Source: an uncultured Mediterraneibacter sp. (GTDB taxonomy: Bacteria; Bacillota; Clostridia; Lachnospirales; Lachnospiraceae). Taken from it: a stretch of DNA of 64,000 bases. Below, one piece after another: positions 7,085-15,877 of the stretch. The stretch spans positions 1 to 64,000 of the forward strand of contig CAKRDD010000007.1 of assembly GCA_934309345.1 (NCBI GenBank). The letters run 5' to 3'. A program made the translations under genes and the position numbers. The notes beneath the pieces are model-generated. The model did not search any database. It saw nothing but the letters and a program-made list of their open reading frames with translations, and had not been told where the DNA came from. The stretch's first letter is position 1. The number at the start of each line of letters is the position of its first letter.

Positions 7085-8590
7085 TTAGTTGTAATAGGCG
7101 TCTAAAATATCCCCGGCGATTGCCACTGCTTTTCCGCTGGAACTTCCATCCGAACCTTCTGTGATCACACTGATTACCAGATCCGGATTATCCACATTTG
7201 TAAATCCCATAAACCAGGAATGTGTCTTTTCTCCATCTGACATACTGTACTCTGCTGTTCCCGTTTTTCCTGCAGCAGTATAGGATCTTCCTTTTAAGAC
7301 GGATCCTGTTCCTTCCTCTACAACAGCTGTCATATACTCTTTCAATTGTGCAGCTTCATCCGATGTCATGACCTTCTTATAACTTTTCGGAACATTCTTT
7401 CGTATCTGGGAGCCCGTATAATTCGTCACACTTTCCACAAGATATGGTTGCATCATGGTTCCACCGTTCGCCACTGCCTCGGCAATCAGTGCCATATGAT
7501 ATGGACTTACGGTTGTCTTTCCCTGTCCCATTGCCGTCATCATTACTTCTCCCTCACTGGAATTCTGATCCAGTGCAAAGGAGCTCTTCGCTGTATTCAG
7601 TACACCCGGAAGAGATTTATTGAACAATAAATCTTCCGCCGTCTGACGGTATTGCGTCAGATCCAGGCCAAGACCAATATTGGCAAAAGATGAATTACAG
7701 GAATTTGCAAAGGAACTTCTCAGATCCTCTGAGCCATGTGCATTTCCATTAAAGCAGTGAATTGTAATATCTCCCTGTGAAATCTCTCCATTACAATCAT
7801 ATGTATAATTCGGATAATCACTGTTCTGACGCATAAAAGCAAGTGTTGTAACTACTTTAAACGTCGATCCCGGAGCATAAGATCCTTGTGTCACACGATT
7901 CAACAGCGGACTGTTTTCTTCATCTGAATTCAATTCTGACCAGTCACTTAAAATATTGTTCGGATCATATGCCGGTTTGGAAACCATGGCGAGAATCTTT
8001 CCCGTACTCGCCTCCATTACGATTGCCGCACCTTTGTTTGATCCAAGCGCATCATAAGCCGCCTGCTGCAGATTTGCATCCAATGTTGTTACAACTGTAT
8101 CTCCTCGATTCTTCTTTTCACTGAATTCATTCTGCAGTTTTTCAAGAAAGAATGCATTTGATGTCAGAAGCTCAAAATTCTCTACCGATTCCAGGCCCGT
8201 AGTTCCAAGTTTGGAATTACTGTATCCGATCACATGAGCAAACACTTCTCCATAAGGATACTCTCTCGTCTCTGATCCATCATCCCCAACGACTGTCTGT
8301 GCAAGCACATTTCCATTCTTATCAACAATGCTTCCTCGTATAATCGTATCTGCATAAGCATCCTGTCTTTGATTATATGGACTGTTCACTACAAGTTTTG
8401 CCCGCACGACCATAAAATATACAAGATATCCCATCAACGCGATAAAGAGAATCACGAAAAAGTAAGTGACTCTAGCGAACTCTTTGTTCCGAACGCGTTC
8501 TCCGCTGTCTTTGCTGCCGCTGTTCCGGGACATCCTCGAATCTCGGTCTGCTTTTTGTTGTTTTCTTACCGGTCGTTCTTCCCGATTCAT
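7085..8590 (-). CDS. Class B penicillin-binding protein (peptidoglycan DD-transpeptidase)
   Basis: A 501-residue class B PBP. It has a basic cytoplasmic tail (1-41), one membrane helix (about 42-64), a short dimerisation domain starting RGSIVDKNGNVLA, and a transpeptidase domain. The catalytic motifs are all present: STFK (near 243), SCN (near 296) and KTGTAE (near 442). It cross-links peptidoglycan on the outer face, most likely with the FtsW/RodA polymerase encoded just upstream. The reading frame overlaps the end of that gene by 119 bases in another frame. An internal ATG at 8533 would shorten the overlap to 62 bases, so the exact start is uncertain. Confidence 0.93.
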   Translation of the reverse strand: MNREERPVRKQQKADRDSRMSRNSGSKDSGERVRNKEFARVTYFFVILFIALMGYLVYFMVVRAKLVVNSPYNQRQDAYADTIIRGSIVDKNGNVLAQTVVGDDGSETREYPYGEVFAHVIGYSNSKLGTTGLESVENFELLTSNAFFLEKLQNEFSEKKNRGDTVVTTLDANLQQAAYDALGSNKGAAIVMEASTGKILAMVSKPAYDPNNILSDWSELNSDEENSPLLNRVTQGSYAPGSTFKVVTTLAFMRQNSDYPNYTYDCNGEISQGDITIHCFNGNAHGSEDLRSSFANSCNSSFANIGLGLDLTQYRQTAEDLLFNKSLPGVLNTAKSSFALDQNSSEGEVMMTAMGQGKTTVSPYHMALIAEAVANGGTMMQPYLVESVTNYTGSQIRKNVPKSYKKVMTSDEAAQLKEYMTAVVEEGTGSVLKGRSYTAAGKTGTAEYSMSDGEKTHSWFMGFTNVDNPDLVISVITEGSDGSSSGKAVAIAGDILDAYYN

Positions 8591-10100
8591 TTCTTAAATC
8601 CCTTTCTCTTTGTCTTGCTCTGTCTCTGTTATCTCCATCATATTCTCTTCGTCTGTCACGTCCATCCTGACGGGATCTTCCTGATTTTGCATTCGAACTG
8701 CTCTGGCGGCGTCTTTCATTCTGCCTGCTGCGGTTTCTCTGTCTTGCGCGCTGCATCTCAATCTGATGCTCTTCTTCTGCTTCTTCATCTTCTCTGACAA
8801 TGTAGAGCCCCTGAATAATCCCAAACATGATCATCGTACTTAACAGAGAACTTCCACCATAACTGACGAATGGAAGTGTTACTCCGGTTAACGGAATGAA
8901 CTTTGTCACTCCTCCGATCTGCAGAAATACCTGAAAAATATAGCAGGTTCCCAGACCAAGGGATACTAATTTATAAAAGAAATTACGCAATTCCATCGCA
9001 ATATTCAAAAACATCACATAACAGCTGACGCATACAAGGATCAGACACAGTGTAAAAATCAGTCCCATTTCTTCTGTCATTGCAGAGAAGATCAGATCCG
9101 TCTCTGCCACTGGAATCGTATCCGGCTGACCACGGAATAATCCTGTTCCAAACCAGCCGCCACTTCCAATCGCAAACAACGACTGGGCAATCTGATACCC
9201 CCCTTCGCTATAAGCTGCAAACGGATCCTGCCATGCCGCAACTCTGACCTTAATGTGGGAAAACAGATGATATCCAACCACTGCAGCTCCACACCCTGCT
9301 GCCACACCTGCAATCGCATATAACGGCTGTCTTGTCGCAACATATAGCATAACCAGATACACAATAAAGTAGATTAATGCAGCTCCCAGATCTGTTGACA
9401 ATACAAGGATCAGAACATGTGCTGCCGCTATCGCAGTCGTAACAACAACATTCTTAAATTCTGTCGATTTATTCAGGCTTGCTGCCACAAAAAATACGAA
9501 CAGAATCTTAACAAACTCAGAAGGCTGCAGACTCACAGGTCCAATATTGAAACTCAGCTTTGCTCCTCCAAGTGTTGCTGCAAACAATGCAACGATAAGA
9601 AGTGCTGCTCCTCCAACTGCTGCATAGATATAAGTCCAGTTCTCCAGGAAAGTCATCTTCCGGATCAGAACCGGAACAATAAGACCAAAAACAATACCAA
9701 CAACAACAAATACCAGCTGACGGATTGCAATTCCATAAGGAGACTTACTCTGTGTGGAAAGCCTTGTGATCATGATCATTCCCGCTGTGATCAACATACA
9801 CATATTATTGACAACCAGTCTCGAAACATTCGGGTAGATCAGATTGTATAATAAGATGACTGCCATCACAATCACTGCCAGTGCACCATATATGAACATC
9901 ATCCTCAGATCCTGCGTTGCAAAATACATTGCAATAAATGCAGTGATCTGTATCATAAATAGAAGTACATCCTGACGGATCAATACTTTGTTTTCCTCAT
10001 CTTCATAACTTCTCGTAAAGATTGAAAAACAGGAAAAAGTATATGCCGCCATCAAGATGATGATAAGGTATTTGGATACCTGAATAATAATATTAGCCAT
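8472..10100 (-). CDS. FtsW/RodA/SpoVE family peptidoglycan polymerase with a long basic tail
   Basis: A 542-residue SEDS-family glycosyltransferase that polymerises lipid II. Residues 1-430 hold about ten membrane helices with family landmarks: LQPSEFVKI (near 192), STDLGAALIYF (near 235), TDLIFSAMTEEMG (near 337) and PFVSYGGSSLL (near 412). Residues 436-542 form an unusual hydrophilic tail, very rich in Arg, Gln and Glu, likely disordered and cytoplasmic. It pairs with the adjacent class B PBP, as SEDS proteins usually do. The tail-coding DNA also encodes the start of the PBP. Whether the pair serves division, elongation or sporulation cannot be told from sequence alone. Confidence 0.93.
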   Translation of the reverse strand: MANIIIQVSKYLIIILMAAYTFSCFSIFTRSYEDEENKVLIRQDVLLFMIQITAFIAMYFATQDLRMMFIYGALAVIVMAVILLYNLIYPNVSRLVVNNMCMLITAGMIMITRLSTQSKSPYGIAIRQLVFVVVGIVFGLIVPVLIRKMTFLENWTYIYAAVGGAALLIVALFAATLGGAKLSFNIGPVSLQPSEFVKILFVFFVAASLNKSTEFKNVVVTTAIAAAHVLILVLSTDLGAALIYFIVYLVMLYVATRQPLYAIAGVAAGCGAAVVGYHLFSHIKVRVAAWQDPFAAYSEGGYQIAQSLFAIGSGGWFGTGLFRGQPDTIPVAETDLIFSAMTEEMGLIFTLCLILVCVSCYVMFLNIAMELRNFFYKLVSLGLGTCYIFQVFLQIGGVTKFIPLTGVTLPFVSYGGSSLLSTMIMFGIIQGLYIVREDEEAEEEHQIEMQRARQRNRSRQNERRRQSSSNAKSGRSRQDGRDRRREYDGDNRDRARQRERDLRNESGRTTGKKTTKSRPRFEDVPEQRQQRQRRTRSEQRVR

Positions 10101-10112
10101 ATTTCACCTGCT

Positions 10113-12527
10113 TCAAATAATTCCTCTGTTGAAATGTCCTGTTGTAAAATCTGTATCTTCTTTTCCTCTGGCAACAGTTTTTTCATCTGTTACGAAAAAT
10201 GTATTCAGAACTGTTTCTGTCTGTTCTTTATCCTCCAGAGTAAACTGGATACGGCACATCTTTGGATACAATTCATTCACTCTGTCCCATTCCTGTCTTA
10301 GATTGATCGGATTTTCCGTATAAATCACATTATAACAGAGATCACAATAGTTACGCGCAAAGAATTTTTCGTCTCTTCTGTCTTGAAGCACTCGTACTCC
10401 CGGTTTCTTAGAACAGCCTGAAGTTGTTCTCTCAATACACTGTGCAGATACCATAACCGGAATTCTTCCGTAAACAAGAAGTTCACCGTCTCTGATATCA
10501 AGTTCTCTTAGTTCTCTGCTGTTAAGCTCCAACGGAGCTGTAAAATCCTCAACTTTTTGCTGTTTCCAAAATTCTTTGCCATACTGATTAAAGATATATA
10601 GATTATGGTCTAATATAATCTTTTTGTCAAATCCTCTTTCTTTTAAGAAAAAGAAAGCTTCAAAATTTCGAATAACAACGCCGTCAATTGGCAATTGATT
10701 AAAGTTTTCAAATTGTCTTCCAAACCATTCCTGCGCATTCTCTCTGAAAATATGTGGAAATACCAGATACAATTCAACTCCGCTTTTTCTCCAAAAATCA
10801 ATCCGACCTCTGACATGTGTGTCTGAAAAATCTGTGCCAAACAACCGGAAATCTAATGCAATCCGGCCAATTTTGTGAATGTTCTGTCTATAAGGTTCAT
10901 CTTTCTGATTCAAAAAGCTGAACACGGCCTCTAACTGTTCCTCTGTTTCAATAAACACAGAATATCTGTTCAGATTTCCATTTCCTGTCTCTTCTTTAAA
11001 TGTTTCTACCTGTGTCGTTGAAGGATTGCATTCCCTGTAAAAAGCAGTTGCGATCTCTCTTCTCAATCCATCCAGTGCTGCTCTTCTTAAACTATTCAGC
11101 TGCTGCATCGGAAGAAATGCATCCTGATCCATAGATATTTCCAGATCTTTCAGGAAAAACAGCGTACCGCCTGTCTTCGCAAGCTGTGTGCGAATTCTCT
11201 CTTCCTCCAATGGGCGCTTCTGTGCACGTTCAACTGCATGTTCTGTATATGCTGTATAAGAAAATTCCCTGCAGCAGACCGTAAAAGATGCCGGATATCC
11301 AACCTGAAGGCTCAAAAATCCATAAATCTCCTCCTGCCGGTCTTCTTTCCTGTATTTCTGATCCAGACTCTCAATCAGTTCTTCATTTCGGATTCTTCTA
11401 AAAACAAAGCCTTCTTTAAAACGCATCCCCTTCGGCACAAGAAAACGTAACTTTTCTCCCTTTGTGATCTTCTTGCCAAGTGTATAATTATCTTTCCCGC
11501 TACCGATTTCAAGAACATCATGTGCATGCAGATCTGTCAAAGCCTGAGCTGTAACCTCACGTCCATTTTGCGACAAACATCTGGCTGCTGCTACTCCGGC
11601 ATGATTCGGACGATCCAGTGCCAGCATTTCTCTTCCATTATGCTGCTTATAATATCCGGTATCTGAATCACCGCGATTATAAAGATCCATCAGGTTTTCG
11701 CGGTCTTCCGGTTTCACCGCATAACCACTTTTCCCTTTTTTCAAATATAAATCCACGTATTTCCGATACATAGCTGTTACTGCTGCCACATATTCCGGTT
11801 TCTTCATGCGTCCTTCTATCTTAAATGAGTCAATCCCGGCTTCAACCAGTTCCGGAATTAATTCCAACGTACAGATATCCTTCAGGCTAAGAAAATATTT
11901 CTTCTGACCATCTACTGTATAAGGAAGTCTGCATGGCTGTGCACATTGACCACGATTTCCACTTCGGCCGCCGATCACACTACTCATCAGACACTGTCCG
12001 GAGTAACAATAGCAAAGTGCTCCATGAACAAAACACTCTACTTCAAGGTCCGTTGTTTCATGAATCTGTCGAACTTCTTCCAACGAAAGCTCTCTTGCCG
12101 GGACAACTCTTGCCGCCCCCTGACTCTCTAAAAACTTCGCTCCTGCCGCACCAGTGATTGTCATCTGTGTACTCGCATGGATATCAAGATCCGGAAAATT
12201 GCTTCTGATAAATTGGAATACACCCGTATCCTGAACGATCACCGCATCCAAACCTTTCTCATATAATGGTGCCAGATAATCATACAGTTCTGCAATCTCA
12301 TGATCTTTTAATAATGTATTTACTGTAAGATAAAACTTCTTCCCATAAATATGAGCACGCTCAATTGCTTCGATCAGCTCATCCTGTGTAAAATTGTTTG
12401 CATATGCTCTTGCTCCAAAACGTGCTCCTGCCGCATAAACGGCATCTGCACCTGCATTCATTGCTGCCTGAAAACATGCAAAGGATCCCGCCGGAGCCAG
12501 AATCTCCACCTGTCGGTCTTTTCTCAT
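10113..12527 (-). CDS. Peptidase U32 family protein (RlhA-like rRNA hydroxylation protein)
   Basis: An 804-residue protein of the U32 collagenase-like family. The N-terminal half holds the U32 barrel, with VEILAPAGSFACFQAAMNAGADAVY at the start (residues 7-31), a VECFVHGALCYCYSGQCLMS cysteine motif near 165 and CAQPCRLPY near 195; two more cysteines (NYCDLCYN) sit near 730. A DUF3656-type insertion follows in the middle. This layout is that of RlhA (YdcP), which in E. coli is needed for hydroxylation of 23S rRNA C2501; older annotations call it a protease. It starts 170 bases after zapA, beyond a terminator, and ends 12 bases before the ftsW-like gene. Confidence 0.85.
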   Translation of the reverse strand: MRKDRQVEILAPAGSFACFQAAMNAGADAVYAAGARFGARAYANNFTQDELIEAIERAHIYGKKFYLTVNTLLKDHEIAELYDYLAPLYEKGLDAVIVQDTGVFQFIRSNFPDLDIHASTQMTITGAAGAKFLESQGAARVVPARELSLEEVRQIHETTDLEVECFVHGALCYCYSGQCLMSSVIGGRSGNRGQCAQPCRLPYTVDGQKKYFLSLKDICTLELIPELVEAGIDSFKIEGRMKKPEYVAAVTAMYRKYVDLYLKKGKSGYAVKPEDRENLMDLYNRGDSDTGYYKQHNGREMLALDRPNHAGVAAARCLSQNGREVTAQALTDLHAHDVLEIGSGKDNYTLGKKITKGEKLRFLVPKGMRFKEGFVFRRIRNEELIESLDQKYRKEDRQEEIYGFLSLQVGYPASFTVCCREFSYTAYTEHAVERAQKRPLEEERIRTQLAKTGGTLFFLKDLEISMDQDAFLPMQQLNSLRRAALDGLRREIATAFYRECNPSTTQVETFKEETGNGNLNRYSVFIETEEQLEAVFSFLNQKDEPYRQNIHKIGRIALDFRLFGTDFSDTHVRGRIDFWRKSGVELYLVFPHIFRENAQEWFGRQFENFNQLPIDGVVIRNFEAFFFLKERGFDKKIILDHNLYIFNQYGKEFWKQQKVEDFTAPLELNSRELRELDIRDGELLVYGRIPVMVSAQCIERTTSGCSKKPGVRVLQDRRDEKFFARNYCDLCYNVIYTENPINLRQEWDRVNELYPKMCRIQFTLEDKEQTETVLNTFFVTDEKTVARGKEDTDFTTGHFNRGII

Positions 12528-12573
12528 TCTTCTGTCATTATCCTTCTCTTTATTGTTATATTCACATAATCTA

Positions 12574-12659
12574 TGAGAAACACGCTCCGCGAGTTTCTCA
12601 AGTTATCGCGACAGTCGCCAAGGTCTCGTGCAAGCACGGACTTTGGCTCGTTGTTCGCG
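12574..12659 (+). repeat. Paired GC-rich stem-loops between zapA and the U32 gene
   Basis: TGAGAAAC (12574-12581) pairs with GTTTCTCA (12593-12600). Next to it a longer structure forms: CGCGA (12607-12611) pairs with TCGCG (12655-12659), enclosing CCAAGGTC/GACTTTGG and an inner GTGC/GCAC hairpin. The single G-U pair favours the plus-strand RNA. The block looks like a REP-type dispersed element rather than a terminator, since no T tract follows. Only one copy is seen in this window. Confidence 0.45.
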
Positions 12660-12664
12660 TAAAT

Positions 12665-12692
12665 GAAAAAGGCTGCCAAAGTGACAGCTTTT
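12665..12692 (-). terminator. Intrinsic terminator of zapA
   Basis: On the minus strand AAAAGCTGTC pairs with GCAGCCTTT and is followed by a T tract. It begins six bases after the zapA stop codon. Confidence 0.85.
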
Positions 12693-12697
12693 CTCAT

Positions 12698-13108
12698 TTA
12701 CCTTCTTCGGTTTTTCATCTCTGTCTCGAGCTTAACAATCTGCATCTGAAGGTCATTATTCTCTTCTTTCATCTTTGCAAGCTCTTTCTCAGCATTCTCA
12801 AGTTTGATCTGGGCTGAAATCAATTCATGCTTCAAATCATACATCTCTTTATCTTTGAGCTCGATATCGCTTTCCAGGGAATCTCCCTGTTTCTTTGCTT
12901 TAAAATAATCATCTGCAATATTAAGTGCAAGAAGGACATTCCTTGTGTCTGCACTTTGTTTTCTGTATCCTTCACTGTTCGTACATTCTGTGATTTTATG
13001 ATTAAGATAGGAAGATACTTTCTGCAGATACTCTTCTCCTTCAAAGCCACTGAGAGTATAGACTTTTCCTCCGATTAATACTTCTGTAAAATGTTTTGCT
13101 GAACTCAT
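12698..13108 (-). CDS. zapA: Cell division protein ZapA
   Basis: A 136-residue protein with an N-terminal ZapA domain (EVLIGGKVYTLSG then EEYLQKVSSYLNHKI, and a NVLLALNIADDYFKAK helix) and a long C-terminal coiled coil (about residues 75-133). ZapA bundles FtsZ filaments at the division site. The coiled coil is longer than in the roughly 85-residue Bacillus protein, nearer in size to the E. coli one, and the protein is typical of Clostridia. It follows ruvB by 74 bases and has its own terminator. Confidence 0.88.
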   Translation of the reverse strand: MSSAKHFTEVLIGGKVYTLSGFEGEEYLQKVSSYLNHKITECTNSEGYRKQSADTRNVLLALNIADDYFKAKKQGDSLESDIELKDKEMYDLKHELISAQIKLENAEKELAKMKEENNDLQMQIVKLETEMKNRRR

Positions 13109-13182
13109 AGCTTCCTCCTCGAGTTTCTATTCTTCTATTATAGACTATTTATCCTCAAAAACCAACTATTTTTTCAGAATTT

Positions 13183-14181
13183 CTATACTTCTCCCGGAAT
13201 TCCAAGATGTTGGTAAGCTAATTCTGTTACAACACGACCTCTTGGAGTCCTCTGAATGAATCCATTTTTCAACAAATACGGTTCGTAAACATCTTCTAAT
13301 GTGCCTGCATCTTCTGAAATCGATGCGGCAAGTGTCTCAAGTCCTACCGGTCCTCCCTGGAACTTCTCAATCATTGTGATCAGAATGTTACGATCAATAT
13401 GATCTAATCCGAATTTATCCACATCAAGAAGATCCAATGCATAATTTGCTACTTCTTTTGTGATCACACCATCATATTTAACCTGTGCAAAGTCACGCAC
13501 TCTTTTCAGCAGACGGTTCGCAAGTCGCGGTGTTCCCCTTGATCTTCTGGCAAGTTCCATAGCACCTTCTTCTTCAATCTCTACACCTAGAACATGTGCA
13601 GAACGCAGAATGATCGTCTTCAACTCTTCTTCATTATATAACTCCAAATGATGCACTACACCAAAACGGTCTCTGAGCGGTGCTGTAAGCATTCCTGCTC
13701 TTGTTGTTGCCCCAACCAGTGTAAATTTAGGAAGATTCAGACGAACAGACCTTGCTCCCGGTCCCTTTCCGATCATAATGTCGATCGCATAATCTTCCAT
13801 TGCCGGGTAAAGCACTTCTTCCACCTGACGGTTAAGTCTGTGAATCTCATCCACGAATAATACGTCATGTTCCTGCAGACCATTCAGAATTGCAGCCATC
13901 TCGCCTGGTTTCTCTATTGCCGGTCCGGAAGTAATCTTCATATTTACACCCATCTCATTCGCTATGATTCCTGCCAGTGTTGTCTTACCAAGCCCCGGCG
14001 GTCCGTAAAACAGCACATGGTCCAGTGCTTCGCCCCTTGCTTTCGCTGCTTCTATATAAATACTAAGCGTCTTCTTTGCTTTCTCCTGTCCGATATATTC
14101 TGATAAAAGCTGCGGCCTTAACTGTCCCTCTATCTTACTGTCTTCTTCCAGATTCTCTGTCGTTATAATTCTCTTCGCCAT
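13183..14181 (-). CDS. ruvB: Holliday junction branch migration ATPase RuvB
   Basis: A 332-residue AAA+ ATPase that forms hexameric rings driving branch migration with RuvA. Visible motifs are RPQLLSEYIGQEKAK (near 23), Walker A GPPGLGKTTLA (near 60), Walker B LFVDEIHRL (near 108), the sensor LVGATTRAG (near 153) and the C-terminal winged helix with GFIQRTPRGR. Length is normal. It follows ruvA by 47 bases, so ruvAB form one unit. No RuvC is seen in this window, as is common in Firmicutes, which use RecU or another resolvase. Confidence 0.98.
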   Translation of the reverse strand: MAKRIITTENLEEDSKIEGQLRPQLLSEYIGQEKAKKTLSIYIEAAKARGEALDHVLFYGPPGLGKTTLAGIIANEMGVNMKITSGPAIEKPGEMAAILNGLQEHDVLFVDEIHRLNRQVEEVLYPAMEDYAIDIMIGKGPGARSVRLNLPKFTLVGATTRAGMLTAPLRDRFGVVHHLELYNEEELKTIILRSAHVLGVEIEEEGAMELARRSRGTPRLANRLLKRVRDFAQVKYDGVITKEVANYALDLLDVDKFGLDHIDRNILITMIEKFQGGPVGLETLAASISEDAGTLEDVYEPYLLKNGFIQRTPRGRVVTELAYQHLGIPGEV

Positions 14182-14228
14182 AACCGACCTCTCATTTCAT
14201 AACTCTTTACTTCAAATTTTGTAACTGA

Positions 14229-14837
14229 TCAGAGCAGATTCTTTAACGCTTCTCTCAAAAGATCTTCTACACTCGCACAATCAACAGATACCTTCTTCAC
14301 TGCACGTAAACTCTCTGCACTTCCATAACCAAGTGCTGTCAGTGCCTGTACCGCTTCCGCCTGCATTCCGGTATCTGTCGCCTCAATTTCTTTTGACTGT
14401 TCACTGCCATGTGCTGCCTGTTCCAGAACATCCTCAATGCTCATCTTATCTTTCAACTCCAGAATCAGCTTTTCCGCGGTCTTCTTCCCAATTCCAGGAG
14501 CTGATGAAATTGTTTTTACATCTCCGGCCAGCACGGCAAAACGAAGTTCATCCGGAGAAAGGCAGGAAAGAATATTCAACCCGGCTTTCGGTCCGATCCC
14601 GCTGACACCGATCAACAGTCTGAAAACCTGAAGATCTTCGCCTGTTAGAAATCCATATAATTGCATTGCATCCTCACGCACGTTGAGATATGTATGAATT
14701 TTCACTTCTTCCCCAACTGCCGGAAGCATGGATAATGTCTGCTGCGACATATAAATTCCGTATCCGATTCCACCCGCTTCCACAATCGCTTTCTGCTCCT
14801 GGACTGCTGCCAGTTCACCTCTAATATATGATATCAT
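14229..14837 (-). CDS. ruvA: Holliday junction branch migration protein RuvA
   Basis: A 202-residue RuvA. The N-terminal OB fold starts MISYIRGELA. The helix-hairpin-helix pair is clear: LLIGVSGIGPKAGLNIL (near 75) and ISSAPGIGKKTAEKLILELKDK (near 111). A flexible linker leads to the C-terminal domain that contacts RuvB (AVQALTALGYGSAE). It binds the four-way junction as a tetramer. The gene is 51 bases after the EetB-like gene and may be transcribed with it from the promoter at 15771-15799. Confidence 0.97.
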   Translation of the reverse strand: MISYIRGELAAVQEQKAIVEAGGIGYGIYMSQQTLSMLPAVGEEVKIHTYLNVREDAMQLYGFLTGEDLQVFRLLIGVSGIGPKAGLNILSCLSPDELRFAVLAGDVKTISSAPGIGKKTAEKLILELKDKMSIEDVLEQAAHGSEQSKEIEATDTGMQAEAVQALTALGYGSAESLRAVKKVSVDCASVEDLLREALKNLL

Positions 14838-14888
14838 CTTCCTCTATCCTTTTCCCGCTGCACCAAAACCGCAACGCTTCCATAATAG

Positions 14889-15392
14889 TTATACCAGAGA
14901 AATTCCCTGGATCCTTTTTAAAACTTCTTTTGCCACAAGTCCGATCAGCAGCCCGGTCACTTCTCCTGCCACTAACAAGACCGGCAGATAATACCCCACC
15001 TGATACGTCTGTACAACAACCATTGCAACAAGAAGCTGCCCGATATTATGTGCTGTACCCCCACCAATACTGACTCCGGCAACACTGAACCTGTCTGATT
15101 TCTTAAGGAGAACCATAACAAGGAAACTCAAAAGTCCTCCTGATAAACTATATAGAATACCAAACAGATTTCCGAACATGAAGCCCGATAAAATAATCCT
15201 TGTCACGGAAAGTGCCAGTGCCTCTTTTATCCCCATCTTGTACAGAACAAGAACTGTCATAAGGTTCGCCAGACCAAGTTTTGCTCCCGGTATTCCGAAA
15301 TTAATCGGAATCAAAAGTTCCACATAGCTAAAAATCAATGCCAATGCTGTAAATACGCCAAATATCGCTACTTTTCTACCGTGCAATCTCAT
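14889..15392 (-). CDS. EetB-like membrane protein (Gx transporter / Hpre_diP_synt_I family)
   Basis: A 167-residue protein with five or six membrane helices. It carries the GKLGLANLMT-like segment of the family (here PGAKLGLANLMTVLVLYK), LSVTRIILSGFMFGN, and SIGGGTAHNIGQLLVA. The family is often named heptaprenyl diphosphate synthase component I, but the fold looks like an ECF-type substrate transporter. Listeria EetB, from the flavin-based electron transfer locus, belongs to the same family as I recall it. The ATG at 15392 follows GGAGG; a GTG at 15416 is weaker. It overlaps the EetA-like gene by 17 bases, so translation is coupled. Confidence 0.75.
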   Translation of the reverse strand: MRLHGRKVAIFGVFTALALIFSYVELLIPINFGIPGAKLGLANLMTVLVLYKMGIKEALALSVTRIILSGFMFGNLFGILYSLSGGLLSFLVMVLLKKSDRFSVAGVSIGGGTAHNIGQLLVAMVVVQTYQVGYYLPVLLVAGEVTGLLIGLVAKEVLKRIQGISLV

Positions 15393-15732
15393 CCACCTCC
15401 GGTTCCTCTCCGCCACGGATCGTTACTATAGTCTGATTCGGCAGACAGATTATACTTTCCCCGTCTCTTGAAATTGCTCTGTGGTTTACACAAATCTGAT
15501 CCGGACAGTCAGCATCTTCCATACGAACCTTTCCGTCCTTTATGAGTACTTTATTCTTATCATTTACATCAATTTCCTGATCCTGTTCCAAGCGGTATCT
15601 TCCATACAACTCGCCATTTACCTGAATCTCTACTTCACTGTATTCATCTGTAGTTTTTAAGAGCTGTAAACCAAACGTTAAAACAGCTACAAAAAAAATA
15701 GCTGCTGCAAGTATCCAGTCATTCTTCTTCAT
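15376..15732 (-). CDS. EetA-like protein with NusG domain II
   Basis: A 118-residue protein with one N-terminal membrane helix (DWILAAAIFFVAVLTFGLQL) and an extracytoplasmic NusG-II-type beta domain (EIQVNGELYGRYRL to ESIICLPNQTIVTI). A conserved CPDQICVNH pair of cysteines lies near residue 82. EetA of the Listeria electron-transfer locus has this layout and is encoded next to eetB, as here. The start is uncertain: an in-frame ATG at 15753 would leave a leader of only about ten bases from the predicted promoter, so the ATG at 15732 is preferred. It is divergent from apbE. Confidence 0.72.
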   Translation of the reverse strand: MKKNDWILAAAIFFVAVLTFGLQLLKTTDEYSEVEIQVNGELYGRYRLEQDQEIDVNDKNKVLIKDGKVRMEDADCPDQICVNHRAISRDGESIICLPNQTIVTIRGGEEPEVDEIAR

Positions 15733-15770
15733 TCCGCACCATCTTTCTTCCATAATGGTTTTGCTAATTC

Positions 15771-15799
15771 ATCATAGCACAACCATATTTTGAATGCAA
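15771..15799 (-). promoter_or_regulatory. Sigma-A promoter of the eetA-eetB(-ruvAB) unit
   Basis: On the minus strand TTGCAT, 17 bases, TATGAT. It is back to back with the apbE promoter, with 12 bases between the two -35 boxes, so one bound regulator could affect both. Confidence 0.7.
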
Positions 15800-15811
15800 C
15801 CACATGTTCGA

Positions 15812-15840
15812 TTGTATTTTTATTCAAACCTCGTTATAAT
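15812..15840 (+). promoter_or_regulatory. Sigma-A promoter of apbE
   Basis: TTGTAT, 17 bases, TATAAT, placed 38 bases upstream of the apbE start codon. Confidence 0.8.
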
Positions 15841-15877
15841 AAACACATCATTCATTTATATTAAGAACGGAGATTTT

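Noticed and set aside
8472..8590. Frameshift splitting one FtsW-PBP fusion
   Set aside because: Both proteins have complete domains, proper starts and the usual separate lengths; the overlap is better explained by dual coding.
12574..12659. CRISPR repeat or tRNA in the structured block
   Set aside because: No repeated spacers, no cloverleaf or CCA end; only nested hairpins.
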